Positions 1-8,269 of a DNA stretch of 64,000 nt are shown one piece after another. A program made the translations under genes and the position numbers. The DNA is from Catenovulum adriaticum (lineage in GTDB: Bacteria; Pseudomonadota; Gammaproteobacteria; Enterobacterales; Alteromonadaceae). Within the stretch, counting starts at the first letter, position 1. Every line of letters starts with the position of its first letter. The DNA is taken from assembly GCF_026725475.1 (NCBI RefSeq), contig NZ_CP109966.1, positions 1 through 64,000 on the forward strand, written 5' to 3'. A model generated the notes under the pieces. That model was not told the DNA's origin. It did not search any database and worked only from the letters and a program-made list of their open reading frames with translations.

Positions 1-1467
1 ATGTCCACCAACGAACAGTATCAAAACCAAGAAACGCCTGAAAACATTGTATTAAAAAGTGATCGTGTTGTTTCATTTGCAACGCCAGGTGGCAGTATTA
101 CATCATCTTTATATAAATGCATGAATGCAGTTATTCTCGCGTTACAAAATGATGTTAGGCAAAGGTTTGATAGTTTTGATGAGGTGGATGTCGTTTATAA
201 CGACCGGGTATACGATATTCAATTGCCAGTGGCCAAATTTATTGAGTATATGGAATGGAAATCTAATAATCATAATGGTGCCAAGAGAGCAATTAATTTA
301 CTGAAAGATTTAAGAATTGAATGGGATGTTTTAGAAACACAAGATGGAAATGGTAATAAAATATCAGGCCCTAGCCTAGGTTTTCAAAATTACGTATCTC
401 GTGCTGAAGTTAATGACGGTATATTATCTATTCGATTAGATCCAGATATCCGCCGTACACTATTAAATACCTCGGAAACAACATCACTAGGCGTAGATTT
501 GCGCATAGCTAATGGCGCTTGGTCGGATAAATATACGCCTATTCTATATGAACATTGCTTGTTATTTTTACGAGATGGAAAACGCCAGTTTGAGCTAACT
601 GTACCAATGTTTAGAGAAATCATGAATGTGCCTTATGTTATGGAAGGCGGTGAAAAGGTATGGTCATATCCAGATTTTAAAGATCTAAGAAAATACGTCA
701 TTAAAAAAGCGGTCGATAATATTAATAGTTTAGAGTTTTTAGACTTTAAAGTAGAAACGGCGTTTGTTGGTAAACCTGTACGAATGATCGTATTTTTTAT
801 TCGGAACAAAATTCCATCTTATGCTGAAACGGCGGAATACAAAGCACTAAAACATGAAACTCTAGTCATGCTTGATGAAAGATGTTTAGAGCAAACAACT
901 CGAGCCTTTTTTAATGGCCTAGAAAAATCAGATCTTTATTTTGATGAAGAAATTACGGTTAAAAATCTTCATTATATCCAATTTAATATCGAACTGTATG
1001 ATAAATACGCGACGTCAAAGCAAAAACCATTAGATTATTTTAAAACCTGTTTAAAAAATAATTTTGAAGCGTTTGAAAATCATTGGATAAAAATTCAAAA
1101 TGAAATGAAACAAGTTCAGGCAAAAGAAAGTCAACGCAAGCGTGTGCTGGCAGCCCGACAACGGGAACAATTGGAAAAAGTTGAAGCTGATGCTATTCGC
1201 CAGTATAAAAAGGTAGTAGCGGCTCGTTTTCTTGATAGCTTGTCTGAGGCAGACAAAAACGAATTTATGTCTGTTTTTCATGAATATGCAATACGTAAAA
1301 ATCCAATGATAAAACCGACATCAGCCGGGTACGACGCTTTAATGAGAATATACTTATTTGAAGAGTGTCATCCTGAATTAATTGAAATTAATGAACTTGA
1401 GAAGTACATTAATAAAGCTCACGACGAATTTTGGGCTAATATTAAAGACGAACTGCCCACCACCTAG
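1..1467 (+). CDS. Replication initiation protein, Rep_3 (RepB/RepE-like) family
   Basis: A 488-residue protein with the layout of Rep_3 plasmid initiators. Two winged-helix-like halves are seen, roughly residues 20-130 and 140-280. The second carries the family's typical run: an LYE segment near residue 183, a basic strand, a YPDFKDLRKYVIKKAV helix and an INSLEF strand. After it comes a basic helical tail (about 355-410, rich in K, R, Q and E) that may form a coiled coil. These proteins bind origin iterons and recruit the host helicase. The ATG is base 1, so any iterons or promoter upstream are outside the window, and no iteron array is seen downstream. No parA or parB lies nearby. This implies a plasmid or chromid. 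The family is fairly certain; the replicon type is inferred. Confidence 0.85.
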   Translation: MSTNEQYQNQETPENIVLKSDRVVSFATPGGSITSSLYKCMNAVILALQNDVRQRFDSFDEVDVVYNDRVYDIQLPVAKFIEYMEWKSNNHNGAKRAINLLKDLRIEWDVLETQDGNGNKISGPSLGFQNYVSRAEVNDGILSIRLDPDIRRTLLNTSETTSLGVDLRIANGAWSDKYTPILYEHCLLFLRDGKRQFELTVPMFREIMNVPYVMEGGEKVWSYPDFKDLRKYVIKKAVDNINSLEFLDFKVETAFVGKPVRMIVFFIRNKIPSYAETAEYKALKHETLVMLDERCLEQTTRAFFNGLEKSDLYFDEEITVKNLHYIQFNIELYDKYATSKQKPLDYFKTCLKNNFEAFENHWIKIQNEMKQVQAKESQRKRVLAARQREQLEKVEADAIRQYKKVVAARFLDSLSEADKNEFMSVFHEYAIRKNPMIKPTSAGYDALMRIYLFEECHPELIEINELEKYINKAHDEFWANIKDELPTT

Positions 1468-1482
1468 GCTGAAGCAACAATG

Positions 1483-1520
1483 AAATAAATGACTAAGCTG
1501 ATGGCTAGTCATTTATTTTT
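1483..1520 (+). terminator. Terminator after rep
   Basis: A perfect 13-bp inverted repeat, AAATAAATGACTA and TAGTCATTTATTT, with a 10-base loop, followed by two more T. It starts 16 bases after the rep stop codon. The stem is AT-rich, so its strength is uncertain. Confidence 0.6.
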
Positions 1521-1734
1521 CGTTTAACCTTGAGTGCTATCTAAATCGTGTCAGCATATTATAAGTGCTGGATTTTTTTCAGTTGCATTGCCCGAATTAC
1601 CTATAGTTATAAATAAGGAGTGTTGAAATTACTTGGAATTTTACGGTTTTTAACTTTTGCTTTGTTATATATGTAACACCATAAAAAAGGCCGATTAATT
1701 TTGTTCGCCAACGTAACCGTCGGCTAAACCACAC

Positions 1735-2822
1735 CTAGCTTTTAATATTCCAAGGCATTAAGTCGTCGATGTTGCAATCTGGTTTACAGATTTCAGCCAA
1801 GCAGTGATTAACATAATCGTAAGGTGTTAAACCATTGGCTTTCGCTGTTTCAATCATACTGTAGAGGATGGCACTGGCGTCGGCCCCCTTTTTTGTTTGG
1901 CTAAACATCCAGTTTTTTCGACCTATCACAAAGGGTTTAATCGCCCGCTCAGCTCGATTATTGTCGATAGATAAGTGGCCGTCATCAATATATCGAATCA
2001 ATTTATCCCATTGATTTAGGCTGTACCCAATGGCTTTGCCTAATACTGATTTTGGCAAGGTATTCAGCAAAGATTTTTCAAGCCAAGTTTGATATTGTTT
2101 AAGTAATGGCATTGATTCTTTTTGTCTGATGGCCTGTTTTTCAGCGGCCGTTTTATCTTTGATTCGGGTCTCAACCCGATACAGCTTTTGAATATGGTTC
2201 AGCGCCCAATTCGCTTTACCGGTTTTGCCTTTGGGTTGGGCTTTTTCGGCCTCAACGAATTTACGCCGTACATGTGCCCAACAACCTGCTAACTGGGCTT
2301 TGGTTTGTTCATAGCCTTGATAGCCATCGACTTGCAGGCAACCAGTATAGTCTTGTAAGAAGTTAACCGGACAGCTACCTGAGCGGCTGGTTTGATACTC
2401 ATACAGCACGATGTTTTTAAGCGGGTTATTTTTTAAAGGCGCATCTGTGCCTGTGCAATATAACCACATATAGAATTTTACCTTGTCATCACTGACCACA
2501 TTCACTGTGGTTTGTTCGCCTCATCCATGGGGCTCATCGCTTCGCGACCAGCTAAAGCTGTCCTAATTCTTTCCAGAAGAATTGGTCATCCGCTTGAATG
2601 ACCGGTTGTGCCAGTAAGATTTGATGTAGCCAGTCATAAATGGGTTTAAATAAACTGGCACATTTTATTATCCAGTCACTCATGGTTTGCCGGCTGATTT
2701 CAATACCATGTTGTTTAAACATCGCCTCTTGCCGGTAAAGTGGCAACGCATATTGATATTTACTGGTGATAATTTGGCTGAGTAAGCTTGGCGTGGCGAT
2801 GCCTTTTAAAAGCTGATCAGGT
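1735..2822 (-). pseudogene. tnpC: IS66 transposase TnpC, truncated and frameshifted
   Basis: Two pieces of one DDE transposase. Codons read from about 2822 down to 2552 give the catalytic-core start (GIATPSLL, LPLYRQE, SRQTMSDW, then QAD, the first catalytic Asp). From 2505 to 1735 the frame changes and gives the rest (VNVVSDDK, MWLY, QTSRSG, QVDGYQGYEQ, GCWAHVRRKF, NNRAERAIKPFVIGRKNW). The break is a 70-bp extra segment at 2516-2585. Removing it restores QADEQTTVNVV in one frame. About 150 N-terminal residues (the coiled-coil and zinc-binding part of full TnpC) are missing: the reading starts almost directly after the tnpB end. Non-functional. Confidence 0.88.
2516..2585. other. 70-bp palindrome-rich insertion inside tnpC
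   Basis: The segment interrupts the transposase between codons for QAD and EQTTV. It contains a 7-bp hairpin (AATTCTT at 2565-2571 and AAGAATT at 2577-2583) and the near-palindrome CAGCTAAAGCTG at 2549-2560. Short GATGA-like sequences lie near both edges. Seventy bases shift the frame by one. Its origin is unknown. It may be a small repeat element or a scar. Confidence 0.5.
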
Positions 2823-2833
2823 ATGATCTAACG

Positions 2834-3184
2834 TTATAAACTCAAGCTTGATAAAGTCAGCGGTTTATGACCGACCATATCAAACCCGTCCAGCAACCAA
2901 TTGAGTTGTTTCTGTGATAAAACCAGCTGGTTTTCATGCTCAGCCTTGGGCCATTTAAACTTAGCTTTTTCTAATTTTTTCTACCACAAAGCAAAGCCGG
3001 TTTTATCCCAATATAATATTTTGAGTTTATCTTTCCCTTTGTTACAAAAGACAAATAAAGCACCAGACATGACATTTAAATTCATCTCAGCGAGGACGAT
3101 ATTAGCAAGGCCATTTATGGATTTTCGAAAATCAACCGCTGGGCGGTGCAGGTAAATCTCACTGGGTTCAACAAACATCTTCAT
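2834..3184 (-). pseudogene. tnpB: IS66 accessory protein TnpB with in-frame amber codon
   Basis: Reads as a normal IS66 Orf2 protein: FVEPSEIYLHRPAVDFRKSI near the N-terminus, then ALFVFCNK and DKLKILYWDKTG. A TAG at 2981-2983 interrupts it after residue 67, exactly where the family has Tyr (LWY). Past the amber the frame stays open with family-like sequence (KKLEKAKFKWP, QLNWLLDGFD, HKPLTL) to a TAA at 2834-2836, giving 116 codons, the usual length. One point mutation has therefore killed it, unless the amber is suppressed. The start overlaps the end of tnpA by 4 bases (ATGA). Confidence 0.85.
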
Positions 3185-3483
3185 GCAGAGAGTCCTTTAA
3201 TTAACTGGACTAAATAACCTGGTGATGTTGAGGTTGGCAATTTCAATTTTCCCACCGGTAACATCAGTGAAATCGATTCAGGCTCTGCCATATTCTGATG
3301 TGTCATTTGTTCGGCTTGAATCGTCACTTTACTAAAACTAAATTGGGCTGTTAATAGCTTGCGGTATTTATAAAATGTGGAGGTCGCTAAGTTATTTTGC
3401 TGGCAAAAATCTTGTATATTTAAGCCAGAGCTCGGTTGTTGGCGAATTAAATCCAGCCATTGTTGCGTTCGATTGATTTGCAT
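3181..3483 (-). CDS. tnpA: IS66 accessory protein TnpA (OrfA)
   Basis: A 100-residue helix-turn-helix protein of the IS66 OrfA type. The N-terminal part (WLDLIRQQPSSGLNIQDFCQ, then STFYKYRKLL) is the DNA-binding motif, and the tail ending LVQLIKGL is also typical. It is the first gene of the element and overlaps tnpB by 4 bases. The reading frame is intact although the partner genes are broken. It probably binds the element's ends, and on its own does nothing known. Confidence 0.8.
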   Translation of the reverse strand: MQINRTQQWLDLIRQQPSSGLNIQDFCQQNNLATSTFYKYRKLLTAQFSFSKVTIQAEQMTHQNMAEPESISLMLPVGKLKLPTSTSPGYLVQLIKGLSA

Positions 3484-3565
3484 GACTCACTCCTGTTATT
3501 AAAAAGAAGTGAGCTTAACGAAAATACAATGAATGTTTAGGTGTGCTTTAGCCGACGGTTACCAA

Positions 3566-3664
3566 CTCCAATATAAAAAGACAAACAGCAGCGCAACCAC
3601 CAAAGCGTTTGTAGATATAGCTTTAAATGCTCAAAAGGATATTGAGTCTAGTATGCTAAGTTGA
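3566..3664 (+). pseudogene. 3' remnant of a gene cut by the IS66 copy
   Basis: An open frame that begins at the IS66 boundary with no start codon and ends at TGA 3662-3664. It encodes about 32 residues including QYKKTNSSATTKAFVDIA. The pattern (a strand ending in a basic patch, then a KAFVDIA-like helix) resembles the extreme C-terminus of LysR-type regulators, but this is too short to be sure. The 5' part is not visible left of the element. Confidence 0.4.
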
Positions 3665-4103
3665 AAAGACACTGCTTATTAACTGAGTCGCATATTTAAA
3701 ACTAAATTAGCGTCCAGCCATCCATTATTTGAGCGAACGCTTAATAAATTCAGGAAAATGCGCTTTAAAATGGTGTTTTGTATTACGCATCTTAACGCTT
3801 CTGTTACTTAAATTTGTTTTGCGATTTGAGTGTCAGAAATTTTAACACTTCAAGCAAATTACCTGAACACGGCTTACATTTTTATTGCACCATATTAAAA
3901 TTATTGTGTTTGATTGTGTGCATGTTTTTATACCTAATCAAAAATTAGCGATAAAAGTAGGCATAAAAAGCAGGTTAAAAGATAAAAATCGTACAGGTTT
4001 AATTTATTTTACATATTTTGGGTGGGCCAGTAGCTAAATGGAATAATAATTGTATATAAATACTGCAGACAATATCGGACTTTACAGATCCAAACGGATT
4101 TTT
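3665..4103. other. Intergenic region before the luxR-type gene
   Basis: AT-rich, without a convincing gene. A forward open stretch around 3679-3810 has no supported start or ribosome site and no family signature. The promoter of the downstream LuxR gene should lie in the last 100 bases, but no clear -35/-10 pair stands out. Confidence 0.4.
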
Positions 4104-4823
4104 ATGAAAACTGAAAATTATTTTTTAGCTTTAAATCAGGCAAACTCGTTGGATATGAGCTTCAACGTTTTCGCTCAATACGGCCGTTCCATCGGTTTTG
4201 AATGCATGGCTTATTCTATGCTGAGTGCTCATAAAACCTCTAAAAGTCCGAGGAATGTTATTTTTTCAAATTTTCCTGATAATTGGTCTAAACGTTATAG
4301 TCAGCAAAATTACCTCTATTATGATCCTATTTTCGTTAAAGCGATGTCAACAAATGTCCCATTTTGTTGGCATGAGCTAAAAAATGAAACTTTATCTGAT
4401 TACCAGCAAAAAATTCTTTCCGAAGCTTTTGAGTTTGGTTTAGTTGATGGGATTGCACTTGGATCTCATTTTTTTAAAGACCAAGTGTGCTGCATATCAG
4501 TGGGTACGGATAAACCAACTGAATTTAATAAGTCTCAGCAACTGGCTCAGTTTTTATATTTTAGCGTTTTACTGCACGAGAAAGTCTCCGCTTTTATTGC
4601 AACTCAAGTAAATTATCAATTAACGATAAAAGAGCAGGATGTTTTGCTTTGGGCGGTAGAGGGGTTAACCGACAATGAGATTGCAGACAAGTTAATAATT
4701 AGTGTTAATACCGTTCGATACCATTGGAAAAATATATTTTCAAAACTAGGTGTTAAAAATAAAGTTCACGCCGTCGCGAAAGCTTTATTAAGTGGTGTGA
4801 TTCATCCGCAAAAAATAAATTGA
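4104..4823 (+). CDS. LuxR-type transcriptional regulator with autoinducer-binding domain (solo)
   Basis: A 239-residue quorum-sensing receptor. Residues about 15-160 form the acyl-homoserine-lactone-binding domain. All the invariant ligand-pocket positions of the family are present: W61, Y65, D74-P75, W89 and G116. Residues about 172-235 form the LuxR helix-turn-helix (LTIKEQDVLLW, GLTDNEIADKL, TVRYHWKNIFSKLGV). I prefer the ATG at 4104: an in-frame TTG at 4050 would add 18 residues without family support. No luxI synthase is in the window, so it may listen to signals made elsewhere. A palindrome matching the lux-box pattern follows 5 bases after the stop, in front of the next gene. Confidence 0.88.
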   Translation: MKTENYFLALNQANSLDMSFNVFAQYGRSIGFECMAYSMLSAHKTSKSPRNVIFSNFPDNWSKRYSQQNYLYYDPIFVKAMSTNVPFCWHELKNETLSDYQQKILSEAFEFGLVDGIALGSHFFKDQVCCISVGTDKPTEFNKSQQLAQFLYFSVLLHEKVSAFIATQVNYQLTIKEQDVLLWAVEGLTDNEIADKLIISVNTVRYHWKNIFSKLGVKNKVHAVAKALLSGVIHPQKIN

Positions 4824-4828
4824 ATGAA

Positions 4829-4844
4829 CTACCAAAATTGGTAG
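4829..4844. promoter_or_regulatory. Candidate lux box (CT-N12-AG palindrome)
   Basis: CTACCAAAATTGGTAG: 7-bp perfect arms around AA, fitting the CT-N12-AG pattern of LuxR-type operators and close to the CTACCAGATCTGGCAG style of known boxes. It lies between the luxR-type gene and the lipoprotein gene, about 60 bases before that gene's ATG. It could equally be a short hairpin at the end of the luxR transcript. Confidence 0.5.
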
Positions 4845-4903
4845 CTGATATTTGCTTGGTTTTTACGCAATATATTGGCTCATAACAAGCTAAGGAGATG
4901 CAA

Positions 4904-5944
4904 ATGAAAACATTACCCCGGTCGTTAAAACGACTAAGTCTAAAAAAAGTAAATTCAATTCTGTTACCTTTAATGTTGTTGTCTGGTTGTGGCGATAGCG
5001 ATGACTCAAGTGTTAAAAGTGGTGTATTTGTAGATAGTGCAGTTGAGGGCGTCACTTATATTTCAGGGGACCTATCTGGAGTCACAGACAGTGATGGTCG
5101 TTTTGAGTACCAGTCAGGCCAAACGGTGACCTTTATGGTGGGTGACATTGTGTTAGGCCAAGCTGTAGGGGATGATTTGATCACGCCTGTCGATTTGGTA
5201 GAAGACGCTGAAGATTCAAGTCATACAACCGTTTTGAATATCGCACGTTTTTTACAGACGCTAGATGACGACGGTAACCCAGACAATGGGATTAAAATTT
5301 TGCAAATGATCAGTGATGCAGCTCAAAACAAGACTATTGATTTTACTGTTTCAAGCGAAGCATTTGAAGCTAATACCAATGTATTAGAATTAGTCAATGA
5401 ATTAACTCAATTGACCAATGCGGGACAAAGATCATTAGTTTCACTTGTTGTGGCAAAAGCGCACCTTGAATCTAGTATACAATTTTATTTACAGCAGCTA
5501 CAAGACGATAAAGGAAACGGCGGTACTGGCAGCAATGGCGATTTTGGCGAAATTAGTTTATCCGGTGATGACACAGACAAAATAGGCAATAAACTAATGG
5601 TTGGCAGTGTCTATTTCTTCAGCGAAGGCGAATACGCAGCAGGGCAGCCTGAGTTTGTCATTGCCATGAATGAAGGCGCAACTTTGAATAATAAATTACC
5701 TTCAATTAGCGATCCCTCTAACTTTTTTATTTTGAATTTACTTGAGCTAGGCGTGTCGATGAAAGTTGTTAAAAATGGGAATGAATATGGATATGTTTGT
5801 AATATGGTCGGCGGGGTTCAGTCTTGTGGAAGCGGGTTTGACTTTGATTCTGCCAACAAACGCATTACCTTTGACAATGTAACTGTAGATGGCGTTGATT
5901 CTGGTAATTTACTAACATTAAATGGCTCGATTAAATTGCCTTAA
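4904..5944 (+). CDS. Surface lipoprotein of unknown function
   Basis: A 346-residue protein starting at ATG 4904, six bases after AAGGAG at 4892-4897; the ATG at 4898 touches that site and is less likely. The signal peptide ends in the lipobox LLSGC, followed by GDSDDSS, so it should be a lipidated envelope protein. The next segment (GVFVDSAVEGVTY, SGVTDSDGRFEY, GQTVTFMVGD) is a small beta domain common at the start of lipoproteins in Vibrio and alteromonads. A Gly/Ser linker (about residues 200-215) leads to a C-terminal beta-rich domain with one Cys pair. The function is unknown. A candidate lux box upstream suggests quorum control. Confidence 0.75.
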   Translation: MKTLPRSLKRLSLKKVNSILLPLMLLSGCGDSDDSSVKSGVFVDSAVEGVTYISGDLSGVTDSDGRFEYQSGQTVTFMVGDIVLGQAVGDDLITPVDLVEDAEDSSHTTVLNIARFLQTLDDDGNPDNGIKILQMISDAAQNKTIDFTVSSEAFEANTNVLELVNELTQLTNAGQRSLVSLVVAKAHLESSIQFYLQQLQDDKGNGGTGSNGDFGEISLSGDDTDKIGNKLMVGSVYFFSEGEYAAGQPEFVIAMNEGATLNNKLPSISDPSNFFILNLLELGVSMKVVKNGNEYGYVCNMVGGVQSCGSGFDFDSANKRITFDNVTVDGVDSGNLLTLNGSIKLP

Positions 5945-5962
5945 TTGAAACTATTTTTAGCT

Positions 5963-6000
5963 AGTCAGGTGTTTCTTCTTGACGGAAGAAATACTTGATT
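5963..6000. terminator. Possible bidirectional terminator
   Basis: An imperfect 16-bp inverted repeat (AGTCAGGTGTTTCTTC and GAAGAAATACTTGATT, two mismatched positions) between convergent genes. There is no good T-run, so this is weak support. Confidence 0.4.
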
Positions 6001-6052
6001 AAGCTAACTGTATAATTAAATTACGCCTGCTGGCGCTAAGCCGGATAGGTTA

Positions 6053-7066
6053 TTAAGTATATTTAGCTTTAAATTCACTGGGTGTCATGGTAAACCAGCG
6101 TTTAAAAGTACGGCGAAAGTTAGCTAAATCAGAAAAACCAGCTAAACCAGCGATATCTTCATTGGTGTAATCCAGTGGCATAGACTGTATTATCTTCATA
6201 ACTTGTTGTTTATTATATAAATCTTGCAAAGCTAAAAAACGTGTTTTGTGTTGTTTTAATTTTCGTTTAAGCGTGGCCGGGCTCATGTTCAAATGCATGG
6301 CGGTTTCTTCTAACGTAATGGCACCGTATCGGCTAAATAATTTTAAAATCAGTTGAATTAACGTTTTGTTATTGGTTTGTTGTTTTAACTGAAACAACGC
6401 ATATTCTCGTTTTAACGGGCTGTAACCAGATAAAGAACATTTCAACGTAGCGCGTGGAATTTTTATTAAATCAGCGGCTTGCTCAAATTGAATGTTAGAT
6501 CCTAAATTAACTTCATATTCTTGAATATGTTTTGGCCGAGATTGGCGAAATTGGTATTCAATTTTTACTTTTTCAGCGCAAAGAAATTTTAAACTGCTAC
6601 TCAAGGCGGTTAAATAGGTTTCAAGTAAATATGAATACTGATGACCACAGCCCATAACATCGTTTAAATAAAGGCTAATATAATCCGTTGAGCGGTGGAC
6701 TGATACGTCAATAAAAGGATTAAGTCTATCTTGATAACACCATAAAATTCGTAAATAATCTGCAACCGTTCGTGAGTGGTTAAGTGCTTGTGCAAGCGGT
6801 GAATTTACATCCGCGAGCAATCTTTGTCCTAATAAAAAACTCGAATCGTATCCAGGTACTAATTGCTGTGCCTTTTCAACCAACTTAAATACTTGTAACG
6901 CAGAAAGTTTGACCTCTCCGCTACAAATATCTTCAACAAAAATCCCCGTGCCTTTAATTAATTTTTGTGGATTGACACCACGCATTGCAGCCAAATCAAT
7001 CAAGCTGGTTGGTAAATAGTGGGCTGGTATAAATTTGTCTTCGGGCAAAGTAAAGTGTGTCAACAA
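6053..7066 (-). CDS. AraC-family transcriptional regulator
   Basis: A 337-residue regulator. The N-terminal part (about 20-210) matches the arabinose-binding-like domain of the OruR/ArgR-type AraC proteins. The C-terminal about 100 residues hold the double helix-turn-helix: ITLEETAMHLNMSPATLKRK, then YTNEDIAGLAGFSDLANFRR and TFKRWFTMTPSEFKAKY. It overlaps the upstream GGDEF-like gene by 7 bases, so both are made from one transcript. That transcript diverges from the phytate receptor operon 0.3 kb away, which makes it the likely local regulator of that operon. The ligand is unknown. Confidence 0.88.
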   Translation of the reverse strand: MLTHFTLPEDKFIPAHYLPTSLIDLAAMRGVNPQKLIKGTGIFVEDICSGEVKLSALQVFKLVEKAQQLVPGYDSSFLLGQRLLADVNSPLAQALNHSRTVADYLRILWCYQDRLNPFIDVSVHRSTDYISLYLNDVMGCGHQYSYLLETYLTALSSSLKFLCAEKVKIEYQFRQSRPKHIQEYEVNLGSNIQFEQAADLIKIPRATLKCSLSGYSPLKREYALFQLKQQTNNKTLIQLILKLFSRYGAITLEETAMHLNMSPATLKRKLKQHKTRFLALQDLYNKQQVMKIIQSMPLDYTNEDIAGLAGFSDLANFRRTFKRWFTMTPSEFKAKYT

Positions 7067-7953
7067 ACTTGGTCCATTTCTAATTGCTGATTAGCCAGGC
7101 TAATCGCCTGATCAACTTTACAGCCAGTTGGTACTTCTATAATAGATGAAGCAACTTGATGGTAAACGGCTTTACCTGTTTGTAGTGGTTTAAAAGCTAG
7201 ATGATTCACCGCATTTTTGATTTGTTCAACTAATAAATCGGCTTCGGCTCTGTCAGTATGATGCATCACAATAATGAAACGATCACCGGCATAGCGGCAG
7301 GCCAAATCAGCCTGTCTTAGATTCATTACGATTAAATCGGCTATTTCACGTAATAGTCTGTCGCCATCTTGTATCGTATATTGCCTGTTAAATGCGGCAA
7401 AATTATTAATGTCCAACATAACCAAAACATAAGGGGTGGCTTGTTGGTTTAATCTTGCTAAATGTGCTCGCATATAATCTGCACTATAAAGCTGAGTGAG
7501 ATAATCTATTTGGCTATGTTCACGATAAAAAGCTTCTCGGCGACTTAATTGTTTATGCAGCTTAAGTTGTTCTTGATGCCACTGATATAACCCCCAAGTC
7601 ATTAAAATCATGCCAATAGTCGCTGGCAAAGATTCAATCCAATAAAGCCAGGATTGCTCATTTGGGTAGGTCACAAACTCATCGAGTAAATCCAATAAAC
7701 CAGAACTAAAAAAACATGATAACCCTAAGGTTAATAAATAAGTTACGCTTCCGGGTGGGCGACTGGCGAGTAGAAAAAATATCCAAACCAATGTCATAAC
7801 AACAATGCCGCCTTCGCCTAATACATCTAACCAATCTGTCGGTTCAATTGCTTTAAGGCTCGCGTGTGATAGCACTATTGCCAGTAACGTAACAAAGCCT
7901 ATTAGCAGCAATGTAATTAGCCGTAAATGACGTTTTAATAATAAAAAATCCAT
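7060..7953 (-). CDS. Membrane protein with degenerate GGDEF domain
   Basis: A 297-residue protein with about five hydrophobic segments in residues 10-125 (an unassigned sensor-like membrane domain), a short coiled-coil linker (about 125-145) and a GGDEF-fold domain (about 148-292). The metal-binding Asp is present (VMLDIN, D181), but the signature is A222-G-D-R-F226 instead of GGDEF. The catalytic Glu is thus replaced by Arg and the first Gly by Ala. Active diguanylate cyclases need GG(D/E)EF, so this one is probably inactive and may act as a GTP-binding or partner-binding module. No EAL domain. It is the first gene of a two-gene unit with the AraC regulator. Confidence 0.85.
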   Translation of the reverse strand: MDFLLLKRHLRLITLLLIGFVTLLAIVLSHASLKAIEPTDWLDVLGEGGIVVMTLVWIFFLLASRPPGSVTYLLTLGLSCFFSSGLLDLLDEFVTYPNEQSWLYWIESLPATIGMILMTWGLYQWHQEQLKLHKQLSRREAFYREHSQIDYLTQLYSADYMRAHLARLNQQATPYVLVMLDINNFAAFNRQYTIQDGDRLLREIADLIVMNLRQADLACRYAGDRFIIVMHHTDRAEADLLVEQIKNAVNHLAFKPLQTGKAVYHQVASSIIEVPTGCKVDQAISLANQQLEMDQVC

Positions 7954-8016
7954 TCGCTTTCCAATTCAATATGTAGTTCGCAGGCAAGCTAACCTAAAGT
8001 AAAAAAATTTGTAAGG

Positions 8017-8143
8017 GTCAAATTGGCTCATACAAAAGCTTTGTTGATAAAGATTAACCTAAGCCATATCGGCCTTATACCAAGCCAATACAATTTAACA
8101 TTTTGATTTTATAGTTTTTTTACAAGAGTCAAAAAAGCTCATA
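8017..8143. promoter_or_regulatory. Pair of direct repeats upstream of the phytate receptor operon
   Basis: GTCAAATTGGCTCATA (8017-8032) and GTCAAAAAAGCTCATA (8128-8143) agree at 13 of 16 positions, in the same orientation, with starts 111 bases apart. They lie in the 316-base gap between the divergent GGDEF/AraC unit and the receptor operon. Paired direct half-sites are usual for AraC-family regulators, so these are candidate sites for the neighbouring regulator. I see no Pho box or ECF-type motif in this gap. Confidence 0.45.
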
Positions 8144-8269
8144 GGCTAATTAATGAGGGCTAAAAGCGGCTGAAAATAGCTATTTTTAGGCATTTGAAAT
8201 AAAAACTTCACAGAAAAGTTCAAAAGAAACCCTTTTAATACAGCCAACTTTTTAAGGGAGAACACACAA

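Larger units (their letters stand above)
1713..3562 (-). mobile_element. IS66-family insertion sequence, degenerate copy (about 1.85 kb)
   Basis: The ends are 16-bp inverted repeats beginning GTAACCGTCGGCTAAA at 1713-1728 and its exact complement at 3547-3562, the GTAA-type terminus of IS66 elements. The gene order on the minus strand is tnpA, tnpB, tnpC. Only tnpA is intact: tnpB has an in-frame amber codon, and tnpC lacks its N-terminal third and has a 70-bp insertion. The normal element is about 2.5 kb. I see no exact 8-bp target duplication (TCGCCAAC on the left, CAACTCCA on the right), so the flanks may have rearranged. The copy cannot transpose by itself but could be moved in trans. Confidence 0.85.

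Noticed and set aside
2901..3155. Forward open frame of 84 codons inside the IS66 copy
   Set aside because: It lies opposite tnpB, which has clear family sequence, and has no motif of its own.
1705..3570. 8-bp target duplication of the IS66 copy
   Set aside because: TCGCCAAC and CAACTCCA do not match; the shared CCAAC is offset and may be chance.
7060..7953. Active diguanylate cyclase
   Set aside because: The signature is AGDRF, lacking the catalytic Glu and first Gly.
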